A stretch of 64,000 nt of DNA from Polaromonas sp. (GTDB lineage: Bacteria; Pseudomonadota; Gammaproteobacteria; Burkholderiales; Burkholderiaceae_C): the NCBI RefSeq assembly GCF_030689685.1, contig NZ_JAUYEY010000031.1, positions 94,245 to 158,244 on the forward strand. The letters run 5' to 3'. The translations under genes were made by a program, and so were the position numbers. The notes beneath the pieces are model-generated. The model was given only the letters and a program-made list of their open reading frames with translations. It was not told the origin of the DNA and made no database searches. Shown piece after piece: positions 1 to 10,104 of this stretch (its first letter is position 1; each line of letters starts with the position of its first letter).

Positions 1-375
1 AGACAGGGTGCCGGGTGTCATGGTGATGATGCCGGCCAGGGTGACGATGCCGTGCGGATCGGTAATGGACAAAGGGAGCCAGAAAAAGCCAGGACGAATG
101 GCCGATTCACGTCCCAAGATCAGCCTTGCCACGTCGATATTGGAGGTGATGATGTCTTTGAGCACAATGAACAGCAGCCGCAGCGCCACGCCGGGCCGCC
201 GCAACACCGCGCGGTCGGCGCGCAGCCGCTCAGTAAACACAGGGATCAGCAGCGCCAACAAAGCACCCAGCAGCATGTGCCCCAACGACCACGATTGGTT
301 GAGCACCGGCCAGATCAGCGCCAATACCAGCGACAGCAGCGGTGAAGGCAGCAGGCGTTGCCGAATCTTGTTCAT
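1..375 (-). CDS. mrpE: Na+/H+ antiporter Mrp subunit E, partial
   Basis: This is the first 125 codons of a MnhE/PhaE/MrpE-type membrane subunit; the gene runs off the left edge, so its C-terminus is not visible. The protein starts MNKIRQRLLP and has two hydrophobic segments (about residues 12-50), followed by the family-typical stretch near residues 70-125 ending ITMTPGTLS. Its ATG overlaps the TGA of mrpD as ATGA (372-375), which shows translational coupling within the mrp operon. In the family, subunit E is part of the heteromeric cation/proton antiporter in the inner membrane. mrpF and mrpG are expected just outside the window. Confidence 0.9.
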   Translation of the reverse strand, partial: MNKIRQRLLPSPLLSLVLALIWPVLNQSWSLGHMLLGALLALLIPVFTERLRADRAVLRRPGVALRLLFIVLKDIITSNIDVARLILGRESAIRPGFFWLPLSITDPHGIVTLAGIITMTPGTLS

Positions 376-2036
376 GGTTTAGTCTCGCCGATGGCGCGCT
401 TTTTGCGTTCGCGCATCTCGCGCCGTACATCGATAGCGGCGGGCACGGCGCTGGCCCCCAGCACCGCGCCAATATACGCCTGCCGCTCAAACAGTTGGGC
501 GGATGTGGCCTGTGTAAAGCGCGAGAGCGGCCCGGCAAATACGGCGCAAGCGACCAGCAAGGCGAGTAGTAGCGCCAAGCTGGCAGAGTGTGCCGCGTGG
601 CCCGGCAGGGCAGGGATTGATGAGCGGTCAGTTGGGCTGGCAGGTGGTATAGCGTCCGTTGCCAGGCCGTCAGCACTGCTTGCCACAGGTTTCCAGAACA
701 GGACGCTTCCCGACTGGACAAAAGCAATCATCAGCAACAGGCTGCTGGTCAGCAGCACCGCCACAATCCAGCCCGCCCAGACCGTTTGGCCCGCAGCCTG
801 TAAAAGCATGGCCTTGCCCAGAAAGCCGGCCAGCGGCGGCAGGCCGGCTGCACCCACAGCCAAGGTAAAAAACAGCACACCCAGCAAAGTGGGGGAGTCT
901 CCCGCATAAGCGACATGACCGGCATCACTCATGCTGGCAGATCGAAAATCATCATCCGCCCATCCACGGCTGGCCCGCAACCGGTCAGCCAGCAAAAACA
1001 GGGCGGCGGCCACCAGGGTGCTGTTGACCAAATAAAAAAGACCTGCTGCCACCGTGTCAGGTCGCCCCAGCGCCACGGCCAGCAGCAGGGTGCCAGCTGA
1101 CGCGACGACCACATTGCCGATCATGACGCGCAGACTTTTAGCTGCCACAGCACCCACCGCTCCGAGCAGCAGCGTGCCAAGCGCTAGAAACTCAAGCCAG
1201 GGCGAAGTGACGAAAGCTGCCGGGCCACCCGTTTCACCAAAGATCAGCGTGGTGACCCGCAAGATGGCATACACGCCCACTTTGGTCATGATGGCAAACA
1301 GGGCCGCCACCGGCGCAGAGGCCGCGCTGTAGGTGGCCGGCAACCAGAAATAAAGCGGCAGCAGCGCCGCCTTGACGCTGAACACCACCACCAGCAACAA
1401 AGCAGCGCTTTGCACCAGCAGGGTTCGGTCCGCTGTTACCAGCGGCACCCGCTGCGCCAGGTCGGCCAGGTTGAGCGTGCCGGTCAGGCCATAAAGCAGG
1501 CTGGCGGCAATCAGAAACAATGCTGATCCTGCGAGGTTGAAGCTGACATAGTGAATCGAAGCCCTGAGCCGCGCTGCGCCCGCGCCATGCAGCAGCAAAC
1601 CATAGGAAGCAATCAGCAGCACCTCAAAAAACACAAACAGGTTGAACAGATCTGCCGTCAGGAAGGCGCCGTTTAATCCCATCAACTGGAACTGCAGCAG
1701 GCTGTAAAAATGCCGACCGCGTTGCGCGTCACCACCGCTTGCATACAGCAGCGTGATGCAAGCGATGACGGAGGTCAACAGCACCATCAGCGCCGACAGG
1801 CGGTCCAGCGCCAGGGCAATGCCAAACGGAGCTGCCCAATTGCCCAGCAGGTAGGCTTGTACGTTGCCAGTCAACGCACGCTCAAGCAGCAGCAGCGCTA
1901 CCACCAGCCCAGCCAGCGAGCTCGCCGCCGCCAGCCAGCCAGGCAGCCGTGCGCTCTTGCGTTCAACCAGCACCAGCAACGCGCCCGTCATCAGCGGCAG
2001 CACGATAGGCAGAATGATCAGGTCGGGCCAGTTCAT
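372..2036 (-). CDS. mrpD: Na+/H+ antiporter Mrp subunit D
   Basis: A 554-residue polytopic membrane protein of the NADH-quinone oxidoreductase ND2/ND4/ND5-like antiporter family. Hydrophobic helices cover most of the first 440 residues, with an E-x-LLIASYGLLLHG segment near residue 138 and the central proton-antiporter signature around SVKAALLPLYFWLPATYSAA (about residues 225-245). The hydrophilic insert at residues 440-480 is variable in the family. It overlaps mrpC by ATGA upstream and mrpE by ATGA downstream. It is expected to form one of the ion-translocating modules of the Mrp complex. The length is slightly above the usual 500 residues because of the C-terminal tail. Confidence 0.93.
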   Translation of the reverse strand: MNWPDLIILPIVLPLMTGALLVLVERKSARLPGWLAAASSLAGLVVALLLLERALTGNVQAYLLGNWAAPFGIALALDRLSALMVLLTSVIACITLLYASGGDAQRGRHFYSLLQFQLMGLNGAFLTADLFNLFVFFEVLLIASYGLLLHGAGAARLRASIHYVSFNLAGSALFLIAASLLYGLTGTLNLADLAQRVPLVTADRTLLVQSAALLLVVVFSVKAALLPLYFWLPATYSAASAPVAALFAIMTKVGVYAILRVTTLIFGETGGPAAFVTSPWLEFLALGTLLLGAVGAVAAKSLRVMIGNVVVASAGTLLLAVALGRPDTVAAGLFYLVNSTLVAAALFLLADRLRASRGWADDDFRSASMSDAGHVAYAGDSPTLLGVLFFTLAVGAAGLPPLAGFLGKAMLLQAAGQTVWAGWIVAVLLTSSLLLMIAFVQSGSVLFWKPVASSADGLATDAIPPASPTDRSSIPALPGHAAHSASLALLLALLVACAVFAGPLSRFTQATSAQLFERQAYIGAVLGASAVPAAIDVRREMRERKKRAIGETKP

Positions 2037-2398
2037 TGAGGGGGCTTTTGATTTACCGTGATGTCGGCGCCATCCACGTGATCAGATCCAGTTTCGGCGC
2101 GGGCACGCAGCGCAATCACCAGCAGCACGGCGGTCATGGCAAAGCTGATGACAATGGCAGTCAACACCAGCGCTTGGGGCAAGGGGTCGGCATACCGCGC
2201 TAACGTGGCGTCCCCCTGAGCGTCAACGATGGCCGCTGCGTTAACTTTTAACCGCCCCATGAAAAAGATGAACAGATTGACGGCATAGGACAGCAGCGTC
2301 AGCCCCAGCACCACATCAAAGGTGCGCGGCCTCAGCATCAGGTAAATGCCGCTGGATGCCAGCACCCCGAGCGCGATTGACACCAGCAGGGCCGTCAT
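2033..2398 (-). CDS. mrpC: Na+/H+ antiporter Mrp subunit C
   Basis: A 121-residue protein with three predicted membrane helices, related to NuoK. The segment [20 protein letters not shown] followed by [12 protein letters not shown] is typical of MnhC/MrpC. The [17 protein letters not shown] block near residues 70-90 is the conserved core of the family. The start overlaps the stop of the mrpAB fusion (ATGA at 2395-2398) and the stop overlaps the mrpD start (2033-2036), so all these genes are probably translated from one message. Confidence 0.94.
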   Translation of the reverse strand: MTALLVSIALGVLASSGIYLMLRPRTFDVVLGLTLLSYAVNLFIFFMGRLKVNAAAIVDAQGDATLARYADPLPQALVLTAIVISFAMTAVLLVIALRARAETGSDHVDGADITVNQKPPQ

Positions 2399-5271
2399 GG
2401 AAGGCTCCTTTTTTCATCGCTGCCTGAAAGTGCAACCGGGCCGGCAGGTTGCGCCGGTGCGGTCAGGCGCGCCACCGACAGCAGCGCCACCATGGTGGCA
2501 CCGACCACCGTCAAAAACACACCCAGGTCGAACAGTGCGGCGCTGGCCAGCGGCACTTCGCCAACGAGCGGCCAGACCGGGTAGTCGTACGTGCTGGTCA
2601 GAAAAGGCGCATCAAAAAACCAACTGCCCATGCCGCTGGCACCGGCAATCAACAAGCCCCAGCCGACCCAGGGCTGAAAGTCGGTGGACATGCGCTGGCC
2701 CACAAAAGCCTGGCCATTGGCCACAAACTGGAGCAGCAGGCCAATGGCCAGCACCAGACCGGCAATAAAACCGCCGCCTGGCAAATTGTGGCCGCGCAAA
2801 AACAGATACACCGCCACGATGGCCGTCAGCGGCAGCAGCAGCCGACTGATTAATGCCAGCATCAGCGGGTGGCTGTCTGACGGATTCGCGGGCATTGTTT
2901 GGCGGTGCGTAGGCTGCCAGTCGGCCAGCAGCGCATGAATCACCAGCGCGGCAATACCCATGACCGTAATTTCACCCAGGGTGTCGAAGCCGCGGTAGTC
3001 CACGATGATGACGTTTACCGCATTGGCACCGCCGCCTTGCGCCAGCGTGGTTTGCAGAAAAAAGGGTGAAATTGAATCGAACGGACGCCCCAACACCATC
3101 CAGGCCAGGGCCGCTATACCGGCACCCGCAGTCAACGCGATGACGGCATCGCGGCTGCGGCGCAGGCGGCTGTCGTTGGCAGTGTCTTGCGACACCTCGG
3201 GCAGCCAATGCAGAGCCAGCATCATGAGCATGATGGTGACCACCTCGACCAGCAACTGCGTCAGCGCCAGATCAGGTGCCGAAAAATGCACAAAAGCCAG
3301 GCTGACCACCAGCCCAACCGCACCCAACAACAGCAGCGCTAACAGCCGCTGGCGGTGGAAGATCACGCAAGCAGCGCTGGCAGCCATGCCGATGGCCCAA
3401 ATAGCAACAAAGGCAAAACTGGCCGGCGGTGAGCTTTGCGTCGGGCCGGCCTGGCTTGCGCCCTGCAAAAACGGTAGCGCACCCGCCAGCGTGGCCATGA
3501 GCACCAGCAGCAGCAAATAATTTTGCAGGCTACCGGTTTGCAATGTTGCAGACAGCCGCGTCGCCTGGCCGGTGACCCGGCCTAGTGCTGTCGTGAACAA
3601 TTCGCGGCCGCCGGTGTTGGGCACGGCGGGTACCTTGTCAAGCCGGTGCAGGTTGACCCGGCGCTGCAGCCCAAAGTAAATCGCTGTGCCCAGCGCCAGC
3701 GCCAACGCACTCATCAGCAGCGGCAGGTTGAACCCATGCCATAGCGCCAAGGTGTAATCGGGCAAGCCGCCGACGTTGGGCCCCAGCAAGGCAGCCTTTG
3801 CCGCCACGGCCAGCAAAGGCCCTATGACCCAGGCCGGCATCAGCCCAACAACCAGACACAAGAGCACCAAAAATTCGACCGGCACCCGCATGAAACGGGG
3901 TGGCTCGTGGGGCACACGGGGCAGACCCGAAGGTTTACCATTGAAAAACACGTCATGTATGAAACGCAGGCTGTAGGCAACACTCAGGGCTGCGGCCAGC
4001 GTCGCTCCGGTGGGCAGCAACCATTCCAGCGCCAGATAGCTCTGCTTGGTAATGGTCTCCGCAAAAAACATTTCCTTGCTCAAAAAACCATTGAGCAGCG
4101 GTACGCCTGCCATGGCCGCAGCAGCCACCATGGCCAGCGCGCCGGTAATCGGCATGTATTTCCAGAGGCCGCTCAGCTGCCGCATGTCGCGCGAGCCGGT
4201 TTCGTGCTCAATAATGCCTGCCGCCATGAAGAGCGAGGCCTTGAACGTCGCATGGTTCAGGATGTGGAACACGCCCGCCACCACCGCCAGCGGCTCGTCC
4301 AGGCCAAACAGCAAGGTGATCAGTCCCAGGTGGCTGATGGTTGAGTAAGCCAGCAAACTCTTAAGGTCGTGTTTAAACAGCGCCATGTAAGCACCGAACA
4401 GCAGGGTAGTCAGACCGGTCAGCGACACGATCCAGAACCAGGGCTCTGAGCTGCCCAGCGCCGGGTACAGCCGCGCCAGCAAAAACACGCCGGCCTTGAC
4501 CATGGTGGCCGAATGCAGATAGGCCGATACCGGCGTTGGCGCCGCCATGGCGTGGGGCAGCCAGAAATGAAACGGAAACTGCGCACTTTTGGTAAAGCAG
4601 CCCAGCAGAACCAGTACCAGCGCCACCTCATAGAGCGCATGCTGGCGGATGATGTCGCCGGATGCCAGCACACGGTCCAGGTCGGTGCTGCCGACGATCT
4701 GGCCGATCAGCAGTGCCCCAGCCAGCAGGCACAAGCCGCCAGCCCCTGTGACTGACAGCGCCATGCGAGCACCTTCCCGCGCATCCTTGCCCTTGTGCGG
4801 GTCGGCGTGCCAAAAGCCGATCAGCAGAAACGAAGACAGACTGGTCAGCTCCCAAAACACCACCAGCAAAATCAGGTTGTCGGCCAACACCACGCCCAGC
4901 ATGGCACCCATGAACAGCATGAAGAACATGAAAAAACGGGCGGGCGGATCCTTGCGGTCCAGGTAATAGGCGGCATACAGCACCACCAGGCTACCGATGC
5001 CCAGCACCAGCAGTGCAAACATCCAGGCCAGACCATCCATCCGGAACCCCAGCCGCAGGCCCAGCGCAGGCAGCCACTCTACCGACCACCGGATGACCTC
5101 GCCTGCAAAAACCGCCGGTGCCAGCATGGCCAACCCGGCGCAGCCCGCCAGCGCGGCCAGGCCAGCCAGCCAGGCTGCCAGACCCGGCCGGTTGTTGCGC
5201 ACCCCCGCCAACACCAGTGCGGCCAGCCATGGCAGCACGGCCAGCCATGGCAGAAGGTCGCTACCGGTCAT
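2395..5271 (-). CDS. mrpA: Na+/H+ antiporter Mrp subunit A fused to subunit B
   Basis: A 958-residue fusion. Residues 1 to about 780 are the ND5-like MrpA module, with the antiporter signature near [20 protein letters not shown] (about residue 225) and a long C-terminal MrpA extension. Residues from about 795 ([20 protein letters not shown]) to 940 are an MnhB/MrpB domain with [14 protein letters not shown], the B-subunit hallmark. AB fusions occur in the six-gene (group 2) mrp operons of many proteobacteria, so no separate mrpB is expected. The ATG overlaps the stop codon of the upstream CaCA exchanger (ATGA at 5268-5271). The complex is known to support Na+ tolerance and alkaline pH homeostasis. 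Confidence 0.94.
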   Translation of the reverse strand: MTGSDLLPWLAVLPWLAALVLAGVRNNRPGLAAWLAGLAALAGCAGLAMLAPAVFAGEVIRWSVEWLPALGLRLGFRMDGLAWMFALLVLGIGSLVVLYAAYYLDRKDPPARFFMFFMLFMGAMLGVVLADNLILLVVFWELTSLSSFLLIGFWHADPHKGKDAREGARMALSVTGAGGLCLLAGALLIGQIVGSTDLDRVLASGDIIRQHALYEVALVLVLLGCFTKSAQFPFHFWLPHAMAAPTPVSAYLHSATMVKAGVFLLARLYPALGSSEPWFWIVSLTGLTTLLFGAYMALFKHDLKSLLAYSTISHLGLITLLFGLDEPLAVVAGVFHILNHATFKASLFMAAGIIEHETGSRDMRQLSGLWKYMPITGALAMVAAAAMAGVPLLNGFLSKEMFFAETITKQSYLALEWLLPTGATLAAALSVAYSLRFIHDVFFNGKPSGLPRVPHEPPRFMRVPVEFLVLLCLVVGLMPAWVIGPLLAVAAKAALLGPNVGGLPDYTLALWHGFNLPLLMSALALALGTAIYFGLQRRVNLHRLDKVPAVPNTGGRELFTTALGRVTGQATRLSATLQTGSLQNYLLLLVLMATLAGALPFLQGASQAGPTQSSPPASFAFVAIWAIGMAASAACVIFHRQRLLALLLLGAVGLVVSLAFVHFSAPDLALTQLLVEVVTIMLMMLALHWLPEVSQDTANDSRLRRSRDAVIALTAGAGIAALAWMVLGRPFDSISPFFLQTTLAQGGGANAVNVIIVDYRGFDTLGEITVMGIAALVIHALLADWQPTHRQTMPANPSDSHPLMLALISRLLLPLTAIVAVYLFLRGHNLPGGGFIAGLVLAIGLLLQFVANGQAFVGQRMSTDFQPWVGWGLLIAGASGMGSWFFDAPFLTSTYDYPVWPLVGEVPLASAALFDLGVFLTVVGATMVALLSVARLTAPAQPAGPVALSGSDEKRSLP

Positions 5272-6356
5272 GCTGATTTGTCGGGCGATCCGCCGCGCCT
5301 GAGCAGCACCACGATCAGGGTAACGACTGTGATGGGAATCACGAAACTCATCATGGCGATCGAAAACGCGCCAAGTGCAGCGTGTTGCTGGGTGGCCAGA
5401 AGCAGGTAAGCCACGTAAGCGACGTAATACGCCAGAAAAACGCCAGCTTCCCAGCGCGCAATTTCTCGCCCAGTCATAAATATAGGCAGACAGGCCAACG
5501 CCACAGCCAGCATGACCCAGATGTCAAAAGCCAGCAGTGATGGCGCCATCACCACCCCCATATCGCCTGAGACGAGGCCTGACAAACCCAGGCAGCCCAG
5601 GATGTTGAAGGTATTGCTGCCCACCACGTTGCCAACAGCAATATCACGCTCGCCTTTGATGGCTGCGGTAATGGATGTCGCCACTTCCGGCATGGAGGTG
5701 CCCGCCGCAACAATGGTCAGCCCGATGACCAGATCACTCACGCCCAATGCCTTTGCAAAAATGATGGACGCGTCAACCAGCCATTCGGAGCCCAGTACCA
5801 GAAAGCCCAGGCCAGCAATGATCAGCATGATCTGCACGGGCAGCTTTGCGTCCCAGCTACCCGCGCCGGCAGGCTTGATTTCTGCCGCGTATTCGTCCTT
5901 GGCCGCCTTGGTTTCTTTGCGCGACTGCACAATCAGGAACACGGTGTAGGCGATCAGCAGCGAAAACAGGAACGCGCCATCCCAAAAGCTCAGGTTGCCA
6001 TCGAGCGTCAGGGCCAGCAACAGCAGCGAAGCCCCGATCATGATGGGCACCTCTTGCCGGATCAACTGAATGTTGACCACCAGCGGAACAATCAGCGCTG
6101 ACACGCCCAGGATAAACAGCACATTGAAAATATTGCTGCCGACCACATTGCCAATCGCAATATCCGAATTGCCGTCCAGCACGGCGCCCACCGAGACCGC
6201 CACCTCGGGTGCGCTGGTGCCGAAGGCCACGATGGTCAGACCAACCACCAGTGGCGAAATGCCGAAAGACAGCGCCAGCTTGGAGGCACCCCGCACCAGC
6301 AGTTCAGCACCAACGATCAGGCCAATCAGGCCACCAATAAACATCAGGATAGTCAT
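5268..6356 (-). CDS. Calcium/sodium antiporter of the CaCA family (YrbG-like)
   Basis: A 362-residue inner-membrane exchanger with the two inverted alpha repeats of the CaCA superfamily. Repeat 1 contains [18 protein letters not shown] and [10 protein letters not shown] (about residues 40-95). Repeat 2 contains [18 protein letters not shown] and [10 protein letters not shown] (about residues 210-260). The conserved acidic residues in both PEVA motifs are present. It is the promoter-proximal gene of the mrp operon and overlaps mrpA by ATGA, so calcium or potassium/sodium exchange and Mrp activity are probably co-expressed. The substrate (Ca2+ or another cation) cannot be read from the sequence. 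Confidence 0.9.
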   Translation of the reverse strand: MTILMFIGGLIGLIVGAELLVRGASKLALSFGISPLVVGLTIVAFGTSAPEVAVSVGAVLDGNSDIAIGNVVGSNIFNVLFILGVSALIVPLVVNIQLIRQEVPIMIGASLLLLALTLDGNLSFWDGAFLFSLLIAYTVFLIVQSRKETKAAKDEYAAEIKPAGAGSWDAKLPVQIMLIIAGLGFLVLGSEWLVDASIIFAKALGVSDLVIGLTIVAAGTSMPEVATSITAAIKGERDIAVGNVVGSNTFNILGCLGLSGLVSGDMGVVMAPSLLAFDIWVMLAVALACLPIFMTGREIARWEAGVFLAYYVAYVAYLLLATQQHAALGAFSIAMMSFVIPITVVTLIVVLLRRGGSPDKSA

Positions 6357-6406
6357 GTCAGGTCCGCGTGAATTTACAGTCAGATCAGGTCGCTAGCGAC
6401 GAAAGT

Positions 6407-7009
6407 TTAATGGACGGGACGCTGAGCATGAGACATCAGTCGATCAGTCAGCGCAATCGCCAGTGCACTCAACAAAAACACGGTGTGAATGATGGTTTGC
6501 CACATCAGCACCTTCACGTCGTAATTAGCGGCATTGATAAAAGTCTTGAGCAAATGGATCGAGCTGATGCCAATAATGGCCGTGGCCAGCTTGACCTTGA
6601 GCACAGAGGCATTGACGTGACTCAACCACTCCGGCTGGTCAGGATGATCCTCAAGGTTCATCCGGCTGACAAAGGTTTCGTAACCGCCCACAATCACCAT
6701 GATCAGCAGGTTAGAAATCATCACCACGTCGATCAGGGCTAACACCACCAACATGATGATAGTTTCATTGAGAGCTGTGATTTGAACGTCCGACTTATAG
6801 CCGATGCTGCTGATAAGTGCTTGTAGTGAAGCCTGATTGCCGAAAACAGCTTCCAGGAGATGCACCAATTCCACCCAAAAGTGAAACACATACACAGCCT
6901 GCGCCAAAATCAGGCCCAGATAAAGTGGTAGCTGAAGCCAGCGGCTAGAGAAAATGAGGCCGGAAGCTCGGCGAAGGGGAAAAGACCTGGGGGGTTTGGG
7001 TTCTGACAT
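6407..7009 (-). CDS. YqhA/UPF0114 family membrane protein
   Basis: A 200-residue protein from the ATG at 7009 (MSEPKPPRSFPL); an in-frame TTG at 7066 would add 19 residues but is less likely. It has the layout of the UPF0114 (TIGR00645) family: an N-terminal membrane helix (SRWLQLPLYLGLILAQAVYV), a second helix around LVVLALIDVVMISNLLIMVI, the conserved GGYETFVSRM and WLSHVNASVLKVKLA blocks, and a C-terminal helix. E. coli YqhA is 164 residues. The function is unknown. It lies about 50 bp upstream of the cation antiporter operon on the same strand and may be co-transcribed with it. Confidence 0.88.
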   Translation of the reverse strand: MSEPKPPRSFPLRRASGLIFSSRWLQLPLYLGLILAQAVYVFHFWVELVHLLEAVFGNQASLQALISSIGYKSDVQITALNETIIMLVVLALIDVVMISNLLIMVIVGGYETFVSRMNLEDHPDQPEWLSHVNASVLKVKLATAIIGISSIHLLKTFINAANYDVKVLMWQTIIHTVFLLSALAIALTDRLMSHAQRPVH

Positions 7010-7166
7010 GGGGTGGAGTAGATGAAAATTAGGCGCATTGTAGGCGGCGCTGTCCAGCTTGCCCAAGTTGGGTTTAAATCTGTAAGCTTGGCGCCAGTCA
7101 GTGCACTGTAAGTGCGTAAGATGACATTAGCACGCATTGCACTACAAACCGAGGAGACAAGTCATC

Positions 7167-9164
7167 ATGAGCGCGCCTTTATCCGCTATCGAATCCACAC
7201 TGGTCGAAAACCGGGTGTTCTTCCCAGACCCGGCAGGGGTCAAAAGCGCTCGTATCTCCGGCATGGACGCCTACCACGCGCTGTGCGCAGAAGCTGAAAA
7301 GGATTTTGAAGGCTTCTGGGCCCGTCTGGCGCGTGAAAATTTAAGCTGGAAAAAACCTTTTACCCAGACGCTGGACGAGTCCAACGTTCCGTTTTACAAA
7401 TGGTTTGCCGACGGCGAGCTCAACGCCTCGTACAACTGCCTGGACCGGCACCTCGGCACCGCCACCGAGAACAAAAAAGCCATCATTTTCGAGAGTGACG
7501 ATGGCAAGGTGACCAACGTCACCTACAAAGAGCTGCACGCCAGAGTGTGCCAGTTTGCCAACGCGCTCAAGGCCATGGGCATCAAAAAGGGCGACCGCGT
7601 CATCATCTACATGCCGATGACGGTGGAGGGGGTGGTGGCCATGCAGGCCTGTGCCCGCATCGGCGCCACGCATTCGGTGGTGTTTGGCGGCTTTTCCGCC
7701 AAAAGCCTGCAAGAGCGTATCCAGGACGCTGGTGCGGTCGCGGTCATCACCGCCAACTACCAGTTGCGCGGCGGCAAGGAGCTGCCGCTCAAGGCCATCG
7801 TCGATGAAGGCATCGCGATGGGCGGCTGCGAATCCATCAAGAATGTGGTGGTATACCAGCGCACGGCCACCGCCTGCAACATGGTTGCCGGGCGCGACAG
7901 CCTGATGCATGAGGTCACGGCGAAGCAGCCGGCGACCTGCGAGCCCGAGTTTGTAGGTGCCGAACATCCGCTGTTCATCCTCTATACCTCTGGTTCGACC
8001 GGCAAGCCCAAGGGTGTCCAGCACAGCACTGGCGGCTATTTGCTCTGGGCTAAGCTGACGATGGACTGGACCTTCGACATCAAGCCGTCCGATGTGTTCT
8101 GGTGTACCGCCGACATCGGTTGGATCACCGGCCACACCTATGTGGCTTATGGCCCGCTGGCGGCGGGTGCCACCCAGGTCATCTTTGAAGGCATCCCGAC
8201 CTACCCGAACGCCGGCCGCTTCTGGCAAATGATCGACAAACACAAGGTCAGCATTTTCTACACCGCGCCCACTGCCATTCGTTCGCTGATCAAGGCCGCC
8301 GAGGGCGACGAAAAAATCCATCCGGCGCGCTCAGACCTGAGCAGCCTGCGCATACTTGGCACCGTGGGTGAACCCATCAACCCCGAGGCCTGGATGTGGT
8401 ACTACAAAAACGTCGGCGGCGAGCGCTGCCCGGTGGTCGACACCTTCTGGCAGACCGAGACCGGCGGCCACATGATCACGCCGCTGCCCGGCGCCACGCC
8501 GTTGGTGCCCGGAAGCTGCACTTTGCCGCTGCCCGGCATCATGGCGGCGATTGTTGACGAGGTGGGCAAGGACGTGCCCAACGGCTCCGGCGGCATGCTG
8601 GTGGTCAAGCGGCCCTGGCCCTCGATGATTCGCACCATCTGGAACGACCCTGAGCGCTTCAAGAAGAGTTATTTCCCCGAAGAGATGGGCGGCACGTTTT
8701 ACCTGGCCGGCGACGGCGCGGTGCGCAGCCTTGATCGCGGTTACTTCCGCATCACCGGCCGCATCGACGATGTGCTCAATGTGTCCGGCCACCGCATGGG
8801 GACCATGGAGATCGAGTCCGCGCTGGTCTCGCATTCGGCACTGGTGGCCGAGGCCGCCGTGGTGGGCCGTCCCGACGACTTGACTGGCGAGGCAATCGTG
8901 GCCTTTGTGGTGCTCAAGCGTTCGCGCCCAACCGGCGACGAAGCCAAGGCGATTGCCAAAGAGCTGCGCGACTGGGTCGGCAAGGAAATCGGCCCTATCG
9001 CCAAGCCGAAAGACATTCGTTTCGGCGACAACCTGCCCAAGACCCGCAGCGGAAAAATCATGCGCCGCCTGCTGCGCGGCATCGCCAAAGGCGAAGCCAT
9101 CACCCAGGACACCTCGACCTTAGAGAATCCAGCCATCCTCGATCAACTGTCGGAGAACCTGTAG
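7167..9164 (+). CDS. acs: Acetyl-CoA synthetase
   Basis: A 665-residue AMP-forming enzyme that activates acetate to acetyl-CoA in the cytoplasm through acetyl-AMP. The P-loop-like motif [11 protein letters not shown] lies near residue 272, the adenylation motif [10 protein letters not shown] near residue 428, and the C-terminal acetylatable lysine motif [10 protein letters not shown] near residue 628. The start at ATG 7167 is chosen because GAGGAG sits at 7151-7156 and MSAPLSAIE fits homologues; an upstream ATG at 7137 is in frame but has no such site. The length is normal (about 650). A rho-independent terminator follows directly. With isocitrate lyase in this window it supports growth on acetate. 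Confidence 0.96.
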   Translation: MSAPLSAIESTLVENRVFFPDPAGVKSARISGMDAYHALCAEAEKDFEGFWARLARENLSWKKPFTQTLDESNVPFYKWFADGELNASYNCLDRHLGTATENKKAIIFESDDGKVTNVTYKELHARVCQFANALKAMGIKKGDRVIIYMPMTVEGVVAMQACARIGATHSVVFGGFSAKSLQERIQDAGAVAVITANYQLRGGKELPLKAIVDEGIAMGGCESIKNVVVYQRTATACNMVAGRDSLMHEVTAKQPATCEPEFVGAEHPLFILYTSGSTGKPKGVQHSTGGYLLWAKLTMDWTFDIKPSDVFWCTADIGWITGHTYVAYGPLAAGATQVIFEGIPTYPNAGRFWQMIDKHKVSIFYTAPTAIRSLIKAAEGDEKIHPARSDLSSLRILGTVGEPINPEAWMWYYKNVGGERCPVVDTFWQTETGGHMITPLPGATPLVPGSCTLPLPGIMAAIVDEVGKDVPNGSGGMLVVKRPWPSMIRTIWNDPERFKKSYFPEEMGGTFYLAGDGAVRSLDRGYFRITGRIDDVLNVSGHRMGTMEIESALVSHSALVAEAAVVGRPDDLTGEAIVAFVVLKRSRPTGDEAKAIAKELRDWVGKEIGPIAKPKDIRFGDNLPKTRSGKIMRRLLRGIAKGEAITQDTSTLENPAILDQLSENL

Positions 9165-9194
9165 TTTCGGTGCTTGCGTCATTCAGGCGTCATG

Positions 9195-9226
9195 AAAAAA
9201 GCCCGCTGAAGAGCGGGCTTTTTTTT
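9195..9226 (+). terminator. Intrinsic terminator after acs
   Basis: A 6-bp GC stem (GCCCGC / GCGGGC, 9201-9206 and 9213-9218) extended by A6/T6 pairs and followed by a T tract. It lies 30 bp after the acs stop. The flanking A run makes it able to work in both directions, so it may also end the convergent cytochrome gene. Confidence 0.85.
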
Positions 9227-9242
9227 CGCTGGCGAGCCCGGC

Positions 9243-9557
9243 TTACTTTTGCGTCATCACCCAGGCGGCGAGCTTCTTGGCTTCAGCATCGTTGACCTGT
9301 GCGTTGGCAGGCATGGGCACAGGACCCCAGACGCCTGAGCCGCCTTTGATGATTTTTCCGGCCAGTTTGTCTACCGCGTCTTTTTGTCCGGCGTATTTGG
9401 CGGCTATGTCTTTGAACGACGGACCGACCAGCTTGGTCGCTACCGCATGGCAGGCCATGCAATTTTTGGCCGTGGCCAGTTGCAGGTCGGCCAGTGCCGG
9501 GGAGGAAGCCACCACACCGGCAGCCAGGGTAGCAATCGCCAAAAATACACGTTTCAT
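9243..9557 (-). CDS. Periplasmic class I c-type cytochrome (c551/c552-like)
   Basis: A 104-residue precursor starting at ATG 9557 with a GAGG ribosome site upstream. Residues 1-23 form a signal peptide ending ALA. The heme-binding motif CMACH is at residues 33-37 and the distal methionine ligand is probably Met82 in GPVPMPAN. Size and spacing match small soluble cytochromes of the c551/c5 type, which carry electrons in the periplasm to terminal oxidases or reductases. No partner enzyme is next to it, so the specific electron acceptor is unknown. Confidence 0.93.
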   Translation of the reverse strand: MKRVFLAIATLAAGVVASSPALADLQLATAKNCMACHAVATKLVGPSFKDIAAKYAGQKDAVDKLAGKIIKGGSGVWGPVPMPANAQVNDAEAKKLAAWVMTQK

Positions 9558-9674
9558 CGTAAACCTCGTGGGAAGAGTTTTAAATTTGGATTGGGGTACA
9601 GTCAGGAAACGCAATTGTAGTGATGTGGGTTGACCTTGCTTACAAAAGGTTTCCACGGATTTGAGGGATCATCC

Positions 9675-9914
9675 ATGTTTTTCCTGTTCATAGGCGTCAT
9701 TGGCCTCCTGCTGAAGTATCTGGAAATCGGTCCTGTGGGCACGCTGGACTGGTGGATGGTCTTGGCCCCGTTTGGCCTGGCCGTGATCTGGTGGTGGTGG
9801 GCGGACGCCAGCGGCTACACCAAAAAGAAGGAAATGGAAAAAATGGACAAGCGCAAGCAGGAGCGTATCGACAAGCAGCGTGATGCGATGGGGATGCTCA
9901 AAAAAAGGAAATAA
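9675..9914 (+). CDS. Small Trp-rich membrane protein (TIGR04438 type)
   Basis: A 79-residue protein, MFFLFIGVIG..., starting at ATG 9675 just after a GAGGGA site. Two hydrophobic segments (residues 2-15 and 24-41) flank a DWW element, and the second ends in a run of four tryptophans (VIWWWWADASG). The C-terminal half is highly charged (KKKEMEKMDKRKQERIDKQR) and probably helical. This matches the small Trp-rich family described in betaproteobacteria (TIGR04438), whose function is not known. It is divergent from the cytochrome gene. Confidence 0.85.
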   Translation: MFFLFIGVIGLLLKYLEIGPVGTLDWWMVLAPFGLAVIWWWWADASGYTKKKEMEKMDKRKQERIDKQRDAMGMLKKRK

Positions 9915-9918
9915 ATAG

Positions 9919-9990
9919 AGCCCCCACGTTCGCTCACTGCGTGTAGCTCTCTGCCCCCCCCCGAGGGGGCGCTGCGCCTGCGGGCCGGCA
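9919..9990 (+). repeat. GC-rich REP-like repeat, copy C
   Basis: Contains GCCCCCACGTTCGCTCACTG followed by CTGCCCCC, CGAGGGGGC. Related copies are at 17611-17760 (two in tandem), and a fragment is at 38180-38200 in the opposite orientation. It is intergenic, downstream of the Trp-rich gene. Confidence 0.7.
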
Positions 9991-10045
9991 AAGCCGGACC
10001 CGCAGCCCCTGCTTGAATAAGAGCCGCTCGCTACACTCCGGCAAG

Positions 10046-10082
10046 AAAAAAGCCCCCGCAGATGTTCTGCAGGGGCTTTTTT
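10046..10082. terminator. Bidirectional terminator between the Trp-rich gene and ilvD
   Basis: An 11-12 bp hairpin (AGCCCCCGCAGA / TCTGCAGGGGCT, one mismatch) with an A run on its left and a T run on its right. It lies 22 bp after the ilvD stop, so on the minus strand it ends ilvD. Confidence 0.8.
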
Positions 10083-10104
10083 GATGGCGAGCGCGTTGCC
10101 GGGA

